The translations under genes were made by a program, and so were the position numbers. Below the pieces are notes generated by a model that was given only the letters and a program-made list of their open reading frames with translations, was not told the origin of the DNA and did no database searches. Shown in pieces: positions 32,301-35,567 of a stretch of DNA of 35,567 nt. The DNA comes from Baffinella frigidus (lineage: Eukaryota; Cryptophyceae; Cryptomonadales; Baffinellaceae): contig MU646334.1 in assembly GCA_026770585.1 (NCBI GenBank), positions 993,050-1,028,616 of the forward strand. The letters run 5' to 3'. The first letter of the stretch is position 1. Each line of letters opens with the position of its first letter.

Positions 32301-35168
32301 GTCGAGGACGACGCCGAGCAGAACGACACGGTACGAAACCCGAAACCCGAAACCCGAAACAGGGTTCGTACGTACACACTCAAACCGCACCGTTTGAGCT
32401 CAAACCGCACCGTTTGAGTTCTGCTCGGCCGAGCAGAACGACACGGTACGGTATGCCCGACCACGCCAGATTGATCGAGCGAAACCGACGCCTTATCCAC
32501 GTAAGATCTGACGTGGTTGACTTAAGGATTCAAGGGGTTTCCCTTGAAAGATGTCAAAAGTGGATGTTTCGATCATCCTGGCGTGGCCACACGAGAACGC
32601 TAGAGGGGCCTATTTAAAACCGACGTGCTTTTAAAAGTGCGAATTTGTGTCCTTAAGTTTAATTTTCTCAAGGCAAGTTGACTTTTGATACGTGACTCTG
32701 CTCAAATTGCACAGTCAGGACGTTACTGTACCTTATCCTGGTACAAATATTTACAACCCCACATGTAAATGGGATCCTCCAGCATTCTCGAGTGGCCTGG
32801 GAGGCTTCTAGCGCTGCCTGATTTTTCCTTGCAGCACTTTAAAGTGGAATTTCTCAACCCCGAGCCCTGAAACAGTTTCCATCGGAGGAGTGGCTGGACG
32901 ACGTGATGGGCTGAACCACACTCGCGATGGCAGACTATGCTTAAGTTGACATGCAGGCTTCACGGTACAAACCCGTCGACTTTGGAGCGGGAAAGAGCCT
33001 GGGCGCACCTGATTGGTGAGACCAAAAAGACTGCGATATTAACCCTGAGCCCTGAAACAGTTTCCATCGGAGGAGTGGCTGGACGACGTGATGGGCTGCG
33101 ACTCGATGAACCATCGAGCCGTAAGGTTGACAAACTATTCGTAAGTTGACTCTCTGGGTCCGCGGTACAAACCCGTCAACTTTGGAGCAAAAACGAGCTC
33201 CTTGCAGCACTCAAAAGTGGACATTTCTCAACCCGAAACCCTGAAACAGTTCCCGTCGGAGGAGTGGCTGGACGATGTTATGGGCTGCGACTCGATGAAC
33301 CACACCTTCCAAGACAAACGCCAGGTTACTCCTGGCAACCCTCGAATCTTCACCTGCCACTTAGCAGCGGCCGAGTTCATTTCCCCCCGGATATCCGGGG
33401 GAAGTGCGGTTAGAATCCAATGCAAATGGATAACATTCTAGTACAAATGGTTTAGATGTTCTGTATCCGTGAAGCCCACAGTGGCTGCCAAGTGGCAGGA
33501 CAAAACCCAGGTCACTCTTGACAAGCATGTCAACTTAAGCACAGTCAACATGTCAACTTAAGCATAGTCCCAACTCGAGTTGGGCTTCGACGAGATGAAC
33601 CACACCTTCTCGTACAAACGCCAGGTCCGCTCGAGAATGCTGAAGCACCCTATTTACATGTGGGGTTGTAAAGGGTTGTACCAGGATTGAAGATACCACC
33701 CAGAAATTCCGCGAGGAACGTGACCAAACCCACGAAAATTACTACGCATATGTACAATGCGGTTTTATAGTGGAGTGGCTGGAGGACGTGACGGGCTGCG
33801 ACGCGCGGAACCACACCTTCCAAGACAAACGCCAGGTCACTCGCCTCTCCACACAGCGGGCTACAAAGGGATTTCGTGAATAACCCACAAGTAAAGAACC
33901 CATACGACCCTACGTTAGGCAATCTGTAGGGACATAGGGTTGTTCCTACGGACAACCGATTCTCGGTCCATCGTTTTTCATTCGTACTAGAAAACACTTT
34001 TAAAAGGCGGGAGCCTCAACCTTGAAAAACTGATTTGTGTGTGACCTGGCGTGATTTCAGGTGTTGGCGATGGTGAAACGGTGCCTGAAGCTTCAGAGGC
34101 TCCCACATTTATCACAACTCGTGTGCACCTAGGCTCTGAGGCTAACTATGCCCGGAGAGCCTAGGCTCGAAGACTCACTATGCCCGGAGAGCTTAGGCTG
34201 TAAGGCTAACTATGCCCGGATTTATTAGGAGCTCCTGCGAATTGTATGACCTACGGGTCGCCCTACGGTAGGAGGTGGCTAGCAAATTCTTGTGGGTGTG
34301 GCCTATCTATGATAGATGGACGGCTTATTCGGACGTGACGGCAATGGTGAATAGATGCCTGAAGTTGGTGACGCTCAAGACGAGAAATCACTTTTAAAAG
34401 GCGGGAGCTTCGACCTTGAAAAACTGGTTTGTGTGTGACCTGGCGTGATTTCAGGAGTTGGTGATGGTTTTAAAAGGCGGGTGCCTCAACCTTAATCTCT
34501 GATTTTCTCCTGAACCTTGCGTGGTTTCAGGAGCTTGCGATGGTGAAGCGGTGCCTGCAGCTTCTGAGGCTCCTATATTAAACATACGGTGGGCTCTAAT
34601 GCTAACTATACCCTCATTTATTAGGAGCTCGCTATGGTGAAGCGGTGCCTGAAGCTGGTGACGCTCGAGACGGTGAACAAGTGCTGCAAGGAGCTCACCG
34701 ACGCCGTCGCCAACATTCTCACAGGTATGGAAATCAGAGCTTTCCCTTCAGAAATAAGGGAAACGGCTCCAATTCCCTACAGGCTGCGAGTGTTGAAATT
34801 ATAAAAATCGCCGCGATGAGATCGTTGGTGCGAAGCTGGTGGCTAGGTAGATAGGTGGCTAGGCGGCTAGGTAGCTAGGTCGACGCTCGAGACGGTGAAC
34901 ACGTGCTGCAGGGAGCTCACCGACAACGTCGCCAACATTCTCACAGGTATGGAAATCAGAGCTTTCCCTTCAGAAATAAGGGAAACGGCTCCAATTCCCT
35001 ACAGGCTGCGAGTGTTGAAATTATAAAAATCGCCGCGATGAGATCGTTGGTGCGAAGCTGGTGGCTAGGTAGATAGGTGGCTAGGCGGCTAGGTAGCTAG
35101 GTCGACGCTCGAGACGGTGAACACGTGCTGCAGGGAGCTCACCGACAACGTCGCCAACATTCTCACAG
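19194..35168 (+). CDS. Gene 3: M16 zinc metallopeptidase, SPP-like (14 in-phase exons, ~446 codons)
   Basis: M16 peptidases hold zinc through an inverted HxxEH motif plus a downstream Glu; the chloroplast SPP removes transit peptides from imported proteins. Fourteen exons join in phase: 19194–19306, 21234–21334, 23867–24000, 24564–24691, 26063–26138, 26398–26444, 27514–27596, 28365–28411, 29450–29523, 30765–30873, 31961–32163, 32282–32330, 33250–33324, 34625–34724. In order they give [112 protein letters not shown] and [13 protein letters not shown]. This follows plant SPP as I remember it. No transit peptide is seen, so plastid targeting is inference. Gene continues right of the window. Confidence 0.85.
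20449..21089 (+). pseudogene. Four truncated upstream copies of exon 2 (20449–20488, 20605–20659, 20828–20888, 21030–21089)
   Basis: Each copy starts right after an AG acceptor and keeps [12 protein letters not shown]. All are lost before the HxxEH codons. The third and fourth dissolve into (GA)n microsatellite just after the DEEDDQ/DEEDAQ codons. The second has lost the Asp and continues to a stop. Acceptors of the second, fourth and fifth copies share CCCCCTTTGCAG. If chosen by the spliceosome these copies would give inactive protein. Confidence 0.75.
20880..21200 (+). repeat. Two (GA)n-rich microsatellite blocks
   Basis: 20889–20988 and 21090–21196 are GAGA/GCGAGA tracts in equivalent positions of two tandem exon-2 units. 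Both end in GAGGAGCCCTACACACCCTA before the next acceptor. Confidence 0.9.
21234..21334 (+). CDS. Gene 3 exon 2 (zinc-binding HxxEH)
   Basis: A CCCCCCTTTGCAG acceptor is followed by (R)[20 protein letters not shown] and [13 protein letters not shown]. His-Tyr-Leu-Glu-His at 21301–21315 provides two zinc-binding His and the catalytic Glu. The donor ACTG|GTACCG leaves one base. This is the fifth of six copies and the only one with both splice sites and the full motif. Confidence 0.85.
21335..22240. mobile_element. Three family A elements and a family D element downstream of exon 2
   Basis: Family A copies at 21338–21440, 21728–21813 and 21834–21960 read GTTCTTAAGTTGACATGC ... GTGAGACCAAATAGAC, reverse orientation to 14089. 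Each is associated with an exon-2 tail fragment (CCTCGGC(A/G)CT.GTACCG at 21815). 22050–22130 is family D. 22185–22205 and 22215–22235 are CTAGCTCTG-type ends. Confidence 0.7.
21441..21525 (+). CDS. Downstream copy of exon 2 with intact HxxEH (possible alternative exon)
   Basis: [20 protein letters not shown], then EHLVFLGT, with HYLEH at 21492–21506 and the same GTAC donor. The 5' end is replaced by a family A element (21335–21440), leaving ACCGGATG in place of an acceptor. It would need a cryptic upstream acceptor to be used. Differences from exon 2 are mostly silent. Confidence 0.5.
22277..22410. mobile_element. Family F foldback
   Basis: CCACGCCAGAGTCTTGGAAG at the left and CAGTCTGGCGTGGCAG at the right, with GGTCACCAAAAGTCAATTCC inside. 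The loop carries TACAGGGGTAT, resembling a family E end. A family A half follows at 22410–22470. Confidence 0.65.
22485..22765. mobile_element. Family G and H elements, nested or adjacent
   Basis: 22525–22650 carries the family G right half (TTTTGATGAAAGGTTCGTAG, CCCACCGTGTGG). 22485–22510 and 22655–22762 carry the two halves of family H (GAGGCTCCCACCTTTTAAAA ... GTGACCTGGCGCGG). G therefore appears to be inserted in H. Confidence 0.55.
22774..23024 (+). pseudogene. Exon 3 copy split by a family C element
   Basis: After a CACTCAG acceptor, 22774–22797 matches the start of exon 3 (AAAAGTGGGAAATGGCCGAG). A complete family C hairpin follows (22801–22963). 22970–23024 then resumes the exon (GATCTGATGGGATGGGGACC ... 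ACACCAACGC). This is direct evidence of insertion into an exon copy. Confidence 0.7.
23025..23866 (+). repeat. 21-bp minisatellite between exon 3 copies
   Basis: Units resemble CGCTTTCCTGTCCATAAACA(G/CGG). Because 21 is divisible by three, one frame stays open as AFLSINS-type heptads through all arrays. Each array ends in a T-rich tract and GCGCAG acceptor. In the 216-nt unit the exon copy, minisatellite and next exon copy are in one continuous frame. Confidence 0.85.
23167..23700 (+). pseudogene. Three tandem 5' copies of exon 3 (23167–23242, 23409–23484, 23625–23700)
   Basis: Each is 76 nt, starts after a GCGCAG acceptor and ends at ACCAACGC. It encodes [20 protein letters not shown] then GGDTNA. 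Each passes without a GT donor into the 21-bp minisatellite. Unit lengths are 242, 216 and 242 nt. The first copy has Thr for Met. Confidence 0.8.
23867..24000 (+). CDS. Gene 3 exon 3
   Basis: [20 protein letters not shown], then [20 protein letters not shown] and AGKDK, 134 nt. The GCGCGCAG acceptor and GACAAG|GTACC donor are intact. T.ASTD..S.IY corresponds to the M16 segment after the zinc motif (NA.TD in relatives). It is the only complete member of the tandem exon-3 series. Confidence 0.8.
24014..24204 (+). pseudogene. Family B foldback (24014–24123) followed by a second copy of the exon 3 3' half (24143–24204)
   Basis: The foldback has CGACTAAATATAACCG outer arms and the GAAAATTACTACAC core. 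After a GAGACAG acceptor, the exon copy reads [20 protein letters not shown], mostly silent or conservative changes, and ends GACAAG|GTGAAGG. GTACC...ACAG around the foldback is a complete GT–AG intron. Confidence 0.65.
24305..24560 (+). repeat. Minisatellite ending at the exon 4 acceptor
   Basis: Units of about 28–35 bp, GTGTGTCTAACACACATGTC then GCGTCC.CCAG. The recurring CCAG|GTGTG mimics the real junction CCGCAG|GTGAAG at its right end. Confidence 0.75.
24564..24691 (+). CDS. Gene 3 exon 4 (third zinc ligand)
   Basis: [20 protein letters not shown], then [20 protein letters not shown] and YR. Glu of ILSEKQ (24657–24659) lies 83 residues after the second His in the spliced protein, the position of the third M16 zinc ligand. 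128 nt, outgoing AG. Confidence 0.85.
24692..25412 (+). mobile_element. Five family A elements between exon 4 copies
   Basis: 24701–24805, 24887–24945, 25004–25104, 25172–25274 and 25318–25412, all in the same orientation. All have lost the CTAGCTCTG ends, and the second lacks its left half. A terminus coincides with the splice donor. Confidence 0.75.
24814..25308 (+). pseudogene. Four 3' copies of exon 4, each followed by a family A element
   Basis: Copies 24814–24879 (open, [14 protein letters not shown]), 24948–25003 (10-nt deletion, frameshift), 25107–25171 (2-nt deletion) and 25276–25308 (degenerate). Exon 4 and the first three copies end CGCAG|GT and pass directly into family A DNA ending AAGCATAGTCTGCCAAC. 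The unit [exon end + A element] is thus repeated in tandem. Confidence 0.75.
25517..25935 (+). pseudogene. Four partial copies of exon 5 (25517–25533, 25598–25645, 25773–25806, 25903–25935)
   Basis: The first, third and fourth start after an AG; the second lacks its start but has the [15 protein letters not shown] middle. Between them are family I fragments (25540–25596, 25810–25850), short GGCCTTACTAA(A/T)TG(T/C)TAGCCTCC repeats, and CAGAT/CGTCTTTGGTGA spacers. Confidence 0.65.
26063..26138 (+). CDS. Gene 3 exon 5
   Basis: (R)[20 protein letters not shown], then GLEEQ, 76 nt. PIGLEEQI across the junction with exon 6 is a signature shared with SPP-type M16 proteins. The donor GAGGAGCAG|GTCACT opens into a telomere-repeat intron. 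Confidence 0.85.
26139..26397 (-). repeat. Intron 5: near-perfect CCCTAAA array with 9-bp flanking direct repeat
   Basis: The 259-nt intron contains about 26 uninterrupted CCCTAAA units (26167–26350). The exon's last nine bases, GAGGAGCAG, recur as the last nine bases of the intron (26389–26397). This makes a target-site-like duplication that supplies the AG acceptor. Confidence 0.85.
26398..26444 (+). CDS. Gene 3 exon 6
   Basis: [15 protein letters not shown] plus split Trp, 47 nt. It matches the M16 segment before the WY motif. The donor ACAAATG|GTCTTC opens into another telomere-type intron. Confidence 0.8.
26445..26960. repeat. Telomere-type repeats in both orientations in intron 6
   Basis: CCCTA(A/C)A and CCCTCAA variants run 26455–26715. 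TTTAGGG/TGTAGGG variants run 26830–26945, inverted relative to the first. Between them is about 110 nt of unique DNA. ACAAATGG occurs at both intron ends (26439 and 27244). Confidence 0.85.
26961..27254. other. Remainder of intron 6
   Basis: Unique sequence with a CTCTCCCTCAGTACGCTCTC segment echoed at 27338–27355 (CTCCCTCAGTATCATGATG). Open frames on both strands have no domain. Confidence 0.3.
27255..27390 (+). pseudogene. Two truncated copies of exon 7 (27255–27298, 27374–27390)
   Basis: 27255 onward follows a GGCAG acceptor and reads [14 protein letters not shown] before breaking at CACTCTCTGG. 27374–27390 retains only GGGGACATGACGCGG. Confidence 0.65.
27514..27596 (+). CDS. Gene 3 exon 7
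   Basis: After GGACAG: (W)[20 protein letters not shown], then KAVAATF and a split Gly. WY....N.TL.V.G is the conserved M16 strand-turn-strand. The donor CTTCG|GTGCC leaves one base. A 3' copy lies at 27730–27776 ([16 protein letters not shown]). Confidence 0.85.
27730..27776 (+). pseudogene. 3' copy of exon 7
   Basis: 47 nt identical to exon 7 except one silent change, keeping the CTTCG|GTAC donor. Preceded by GGTATGCGGTATGGCCCCTA and no acceptor. Confidence 0.65.
27990..28240 (+). repeat. ~36-bp minisatellite ending at exon 8
   Basis: Six or so units like TTCTCAAACCCTCGACCAGG then GAAGCCCGTAA. The segment CCAGGGAAGCC in each unit mimics the authentic junction GAGCAG|GGAAGGC. A further unit precedes the second exon 8 copy (28338–28364). 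Confidence 0.8.
28221..28265 (+). pseudogene. First copy of exon 8
   Basis: [15 protein letters not shown] in frame, then interrupted at GAGCG by a family D foldback (28277–28337). Mostly silent differences from 28365–28411. Confidence 0.6.
28365..28411 (+). CDS. Gene 3 exon 8 (Pro-rich linker)
   Basis: Joins exon 7 as [21 protein letters not shown] followed by a Pro-rich linker is usual at the end of the first M16 domain. The 47-nt exon ends CCG|GTGCTC in phase 0. 3' fragments (GAGCCGGTG or GAGTCGGTG) recur at 28818, 28892 and 28978, each followed by GT. Confidence 0.65.
28412..28740 (-). repeat. CCCTAAA array in intron 8
   Basis: Degenerate and perfect CCCTAAA/CCCTGAA units with recurrent TAATCCACAAACC..AGACC blocks (28498, 28642, 28700) that suggest a higher-order repeat of roughly 60–140 bp. 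Confidence 0.9.
29231..29272 (+). pseudogene. 5' copy of exon 9, cut by an (AT)n tract
   Basis: [14 protein letters not shown] after a GTGTGCAG acceptor, then directly into the (TA)n tract 29273–29372. The sequence CTGTACAC(A/T)CGAACAC(G/C)CG flanks both sides (29186 and 29374), so the unit was duplicated. Confidence 0.65.
29273..29372. repeat. (TA)n microsatellite
   Basis: About 100 nt of TA/TATG repeats, able to form a hairpin or cruciform. Tyr/Ile open frames on both strands are artefacts. Confidence 0.95.
29450..29523 (+). CDS. Gene 3 exon 9
   Basis: [20 protein letters not shown], then QPQF and a split Thr, 74 nt, ACGGCAG acceptor. The donor TTCAC|GTGCGC leaves two bases, which fits exon 10. 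Comparison with the four other copies shows mostly silent third-position changes in this frame, ruling out the open minus-strand frames. Confidence 0.7.
29540..29655 (+). repeat. 22-bp tandem repeat GTGCGGTTGGAGGATA(A/G)CCCCT
   Basis: Five imperfect units. Single units also occur at 27389–27411 and 29420–29440. Confidence 0.8.
29661..30204 (+). pseudogene. Three 3' copies of exon 9 (29661–29707, 29992–30025, 30161–30204)
   Basis: All keep FLHDLQPQF or part of it and the CAC|GTGCG donor. The second follows directly after the hairpin 29853–29991, so that hairpin replaced its 5' half. The third follows a family G fragment (ACGTACCCCCCGGAAATTCC). Confidence 0.7.
29853..29991. mobile_element. Family B foldback with TTATCCGGG arms inside gene 3
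   Basis: A near-perfect 139-bp hairpin almost identical to 14269–14408, with compensatory arm changes (GCAAGGAAAATTACTACACA / TAGTAATTTTCCTTGC). It abuts an exon 9 copy. Confidence 0.85.
30395..30764 (+). repeat. Minisatellite GACTTGCTTATAACGAGAGTC plus family H element, ending at exon 10
   Basis: Units at 30420–30460 and 30660–30750, interrupted by a family H element (30470–30650: GCCAGGTCACAAACGAGAAT ... GTGACCTGGCGTG). Related units occur in intron 6/7 (27435–27500). Confidence 0.65.
30765..30873 (+). CDS. Gene 3 exon 10
   Basis: (T)[20 protein letters not shown], then [16 protein letters not shown], 109 nt, TGTCCAG acceptor. The donor ATCGAG|GTCTGA leads straight into a partial family A element. 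Confidence 0.75.
30874..31420. mobile_element. Four family A elements between exon 10 copies
   Basis: 30883–30942 (partial), 31006–31105 (reverse orientation, GTTGACATATTGCATGCGCG ... CGAATAGACTGAGAG), 31186–31243 (partial), 31310–31420. Confidence 0.7.
30947..31294 (+). pseudogene. Three 3' copies of exon 10 (30947–30989, 31126–31175, 31248–31294)
   Basis: ETYLTV(I/M)SFDDRIE, the last degraded. Each ends (A)TCGAG or CTCGAG followed by |GTCG(G/A)ATTT or GTCGGACTT and then family A sequence. These are [exon tail + A element] units like those at exon 4. Confidence 0.75.
31418..31960 (+). repeat. Minisatellite around GGGACGTGCACACTGAAACC, with two exon 11 5' copies
   Basis: Units of about 30 bp (CACTGAAACCGCACC.CTTC) occupy 31425–31530, 31695–31812 and 31885–31958. 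Exon 11 5' copies lie at 31618–31677 and 31815–31875 (AI(H/R)SSS..P(P/L).HISLDVIN), each followed by AGACAAAAACACACC or CGACAAAAACACACC. The last minisatellite unit's CTTCAG is the exon 11 acceptor. Confidence 0.75.
31961..32163 (+). CDS. Gene 3 exon 11 (longest exon)
   Basis: [67 protein letters not shown]. 203 nt. DPPF and the helix with W..AV..A..EV..L.E.G....EL are typical of the second M16/SPP domain. Donor TCAA|GTAAAT. Confidence 0.85.
32164..32281 (-). repeat. Short intron 11 with CCCTAAA-like repeats
   Basis: 118-nt intron. GTAAATCCTTATCCA(G/T)AAAC occurs at both ends (32164 and 32259), so the 3' part is a copy of the 5' part. The middle is degenerate CTAAACC repeats. Confidence 0.65.
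32282..32330 (+). CDS. Gene 3 exon 12
   Basis: (K)[16 protein letters not shown], 49 nt, AACCTCAG acceptor, ACACG|GTACG donor. A 15-nt 3' copy (EQNDT, 32431–32445) is part of a TTCTGCTCGGCCGAGCAGAA perfect palindrome. Confidence 0.75.
32460..32587. mobile_element. Family F foldback
   Basis: CCACGCCAGATTGATCGAGC at the left and CGATCATCCTGGCGTGG at the right, with diverged inner arms. Confidence 0.6.
32588..32875. other. Intron 12 remainder
   Basis: Contains AAGTTGACTTTTGATACGTGA (family G-like) and TTACAACCCCACATGTAAAT, the reverse complement of which recurs at 33650. TTTTCCTTGCAGCACTTTAA (32824) resembles CTCCTTGCAGCACTCAAAAG at 33200, a repeated acceptor region. Confidence 0.4.
32876..33113 (+). 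pseudogene. Two partial copies of exon 13 (32876–32921, 33061–33113)
   Basis: Both follow CCCTGAAACAG and read [12 protein letters not shown]. The first lacks nine bases (Cys-Asp-Ser region). The second reaches CDSMNH and ends at ATCGAGCC. A family A element in reverse orientation (32938–33033) separates them, and another half (33138–33187) follows. Confidence 0.7.
33250..33324 (+). CDS. Gene 3 exon 13
   Basis: [20 protein letters not shown], then QDKRQ, 75 nt phase 0–0, CTGAAACAG acceptor, CGCCAG|GTTACT donor. M..D...HT..D.RQ is a recognisable SPP C-domain block. Confidence 0.8.
33470..33835 (+). pseudogene. Diverged exon 13 copies (33581–33624, 33770–33835)
   Basis: 33581 onward reads [18 protein letters not shown]; 33770 onward reads [20 protein letters not shown] then RQ|GTCA. 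Donors are intact, acceptors unclear. 33485–33510 is a faint third remnant. Amino-acid changes are more numerous than among other exon copies, so these may be alternative exons or old duplicates. Confidence 0.6.
33836..34060. mobile_element. Family D and H fragments in intron 13
   Basis: 33905–33960 is family D (ACGACCCTACGTTAGGCAAT). 33985–34057 is a family H end (CACTTTTAAAAGGCGGGAGC ... GTGTGACCTGGCGTG) that runs into the TTTCAG acceptor of the first exon 14 copy. Confidence 0.6.
34061..34570 (+). pseudogene. Four truncated copies of exon 14 (34061–34099, 34340–34382, 34455–34469, 34531–34570)
   Basis: 34061 and 34531 copies follow TTTCAG and read (V/E)LAMVKRCL(K/Q)L. 34340 reads [14 protein letters not shown]. 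34455 keeps only GAGTTGGTGATGGT. Family H ends (ACCTGGCGTGATTTCAGG) supply the acceptors of 34061 and 34455. CTGAGG..AACTATGCCCGGA repeats (34135–34220) lie between them. Confidence 0.65.
34625..34724 (+). CDS. Gene 3 exon 14 (last recognised)
   Basis: [20 protein letters not shown], then [13 protein letters not shown] plus one base. TTATTAG acceptor, ACAG|GTATGG donor. T.E.VN.......V...L matches the end of the SPP C-domain block. The reading frame must continue beyond the window. Confidence 0.75.
34725..35168 (+). repeat. Exact 222-bp tandem duplication carrying exon 14 3' copies
   Basis: 34725–34946 and 34947–35168 appear identical base for base. Each contains intron sequence (GTATGGAAATCAGAGCTTTC), a GGTGGCTAGG(T/C)(A/G)G run, and an exon 14 tail (34882–34946, 35104–35168; [20 protein letters not shown]) ending ACAG|GT. 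The copies differ from exon 14 at Lys/Thr, Lys/Arg and Ala/Asn. Confidence 0.9.
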
Positions 35169-35531
35169 GTCTTCTTTTTCTTCTTCGTTATTGCTCTTTT
35201 TCTTGTTCTTTGTTACTCTGGACACAACCATTCATCAGTTGTCCCAGGAAACACTTTTGAAAGGAGAGGGCCTCAACCTTAAATTCTGATTTGTGACCTG
35301 GCGTGGACCTATGTGAGTGTGACAACGCCTCGAATTCACGGTAATTCGCTCTGGTGGACGCGGCTGTCGGATCCGTCCAACCCAACCCCGGGTTAGGGGG
35401 CGCGCCCCCCGCACACGAATTCTCTGCAGGGAAAGTCAGCAACTGGAGCCATTCATGGGCGTAATCATGCATCATTCGTCCCAGGAAACACTTTACAAAA
35501 TGAGGGAGCCTCAACCTTACAAATTCTGATA

Positions 35532-35533
<2 letters not shown>
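35169..35533. mobile_element. Family H fragments downstream of exon 14
   Basis: 35235–35310 and 35473–35533 carry CAGGAAACACTTT..AAA ... GAGCCTCAACCTTA(A/C) ... TCTGAT. 35330–35430 includes short GGCGCGCCCCCCGCAC-type sequence. No exon was found. Confidence 0.5.

Positions 35534-35567
<34 letters not shown>
35534..35567 (+). repeat. Poly-C run at window end
   Basis: 34 consecutive C after TATG. Most likely a contig-end or polishing artefact, though C/G runs of 10–17 also occur inside family E hairpins. Confidence 0.8.

Overview
This window is eukaryotic nuclear DNA. It has no bacterial operon structure and no long uninterrupted genes. Short exons can be chained with canonical GT–AG junctions and consistent codon phase. 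The space between them holds (TTTAGGG)n telomere-type repeats, foldback (MITE-like) elements and minisatellites. The TTTAGGG motif and a peptidase gene resembling the chloroplast stromal processing peptidase (SPP) group suggest a photosynthetic protist or alga. I cannot place it further from the sequence.

Layout. (1) 1–5.2 kb, minus strand: a membrane-protein gene of unknown family (gene 1). Five exons of 75, 98, 50, 56 and 81 nt join in phase to give 120 residues, with at least one more hydrophobic exon upstream at 4.9 kb. (2) 5.2–8.4 kb: mostly foldbacks and repeats, with two weak coding candidates at 6.3 and 7.7 kb. (3) 8.85–10.83 kb, plus strand: a J-domain (DnaJ-type) co-chaperone gene with its HPD motif (gene 2). 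(4) 11–16.6 kb: a dense field of foldback families, with fragments of a possible further gene at 15–16.4 kb. (5) 17–18.4 kb: long degenerate CCCTAAA arrays. (6) 19.19–35.17 kb, plus strand: an M16 zinc metallopeptidase gene of SPP-like type (gene 3). Fourteen exons join in phase for about 446 codons over 16 kb, and the gene runs off the right edge. The last 34 bases are a pure C run, probably an assembly artefact.

The striking property is shared by genes 1 to 3. Nearly every exon is accompanied by one to seven extra complete or truncated copies of itself. These are separated by foldback elements, minisatellites or telomere-type repeats that often start exactly at the splice donor or end exactly at the splice acceptor. 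In gene 1 one exon pair is split by a telomere-repeat intron in one copy and continuous in another. In gene 3 a near-perfect CCCTAAA array forms an intron flanked by a 9-bp direct repeat of exon sequence. In most introns the telomere-type repeat lies with CCCTAAA on the coding strand. Together this suggests a genome where introns are made from mobile and telomere-type repeats while exon ends are repeatedly copied (introner-like behaviour). The copies could be repair scars, alternative exons or both.

All calls rest on reading the sequence and on remembered family motifs. No database search, splice-site scoring or transcript evidence was available.
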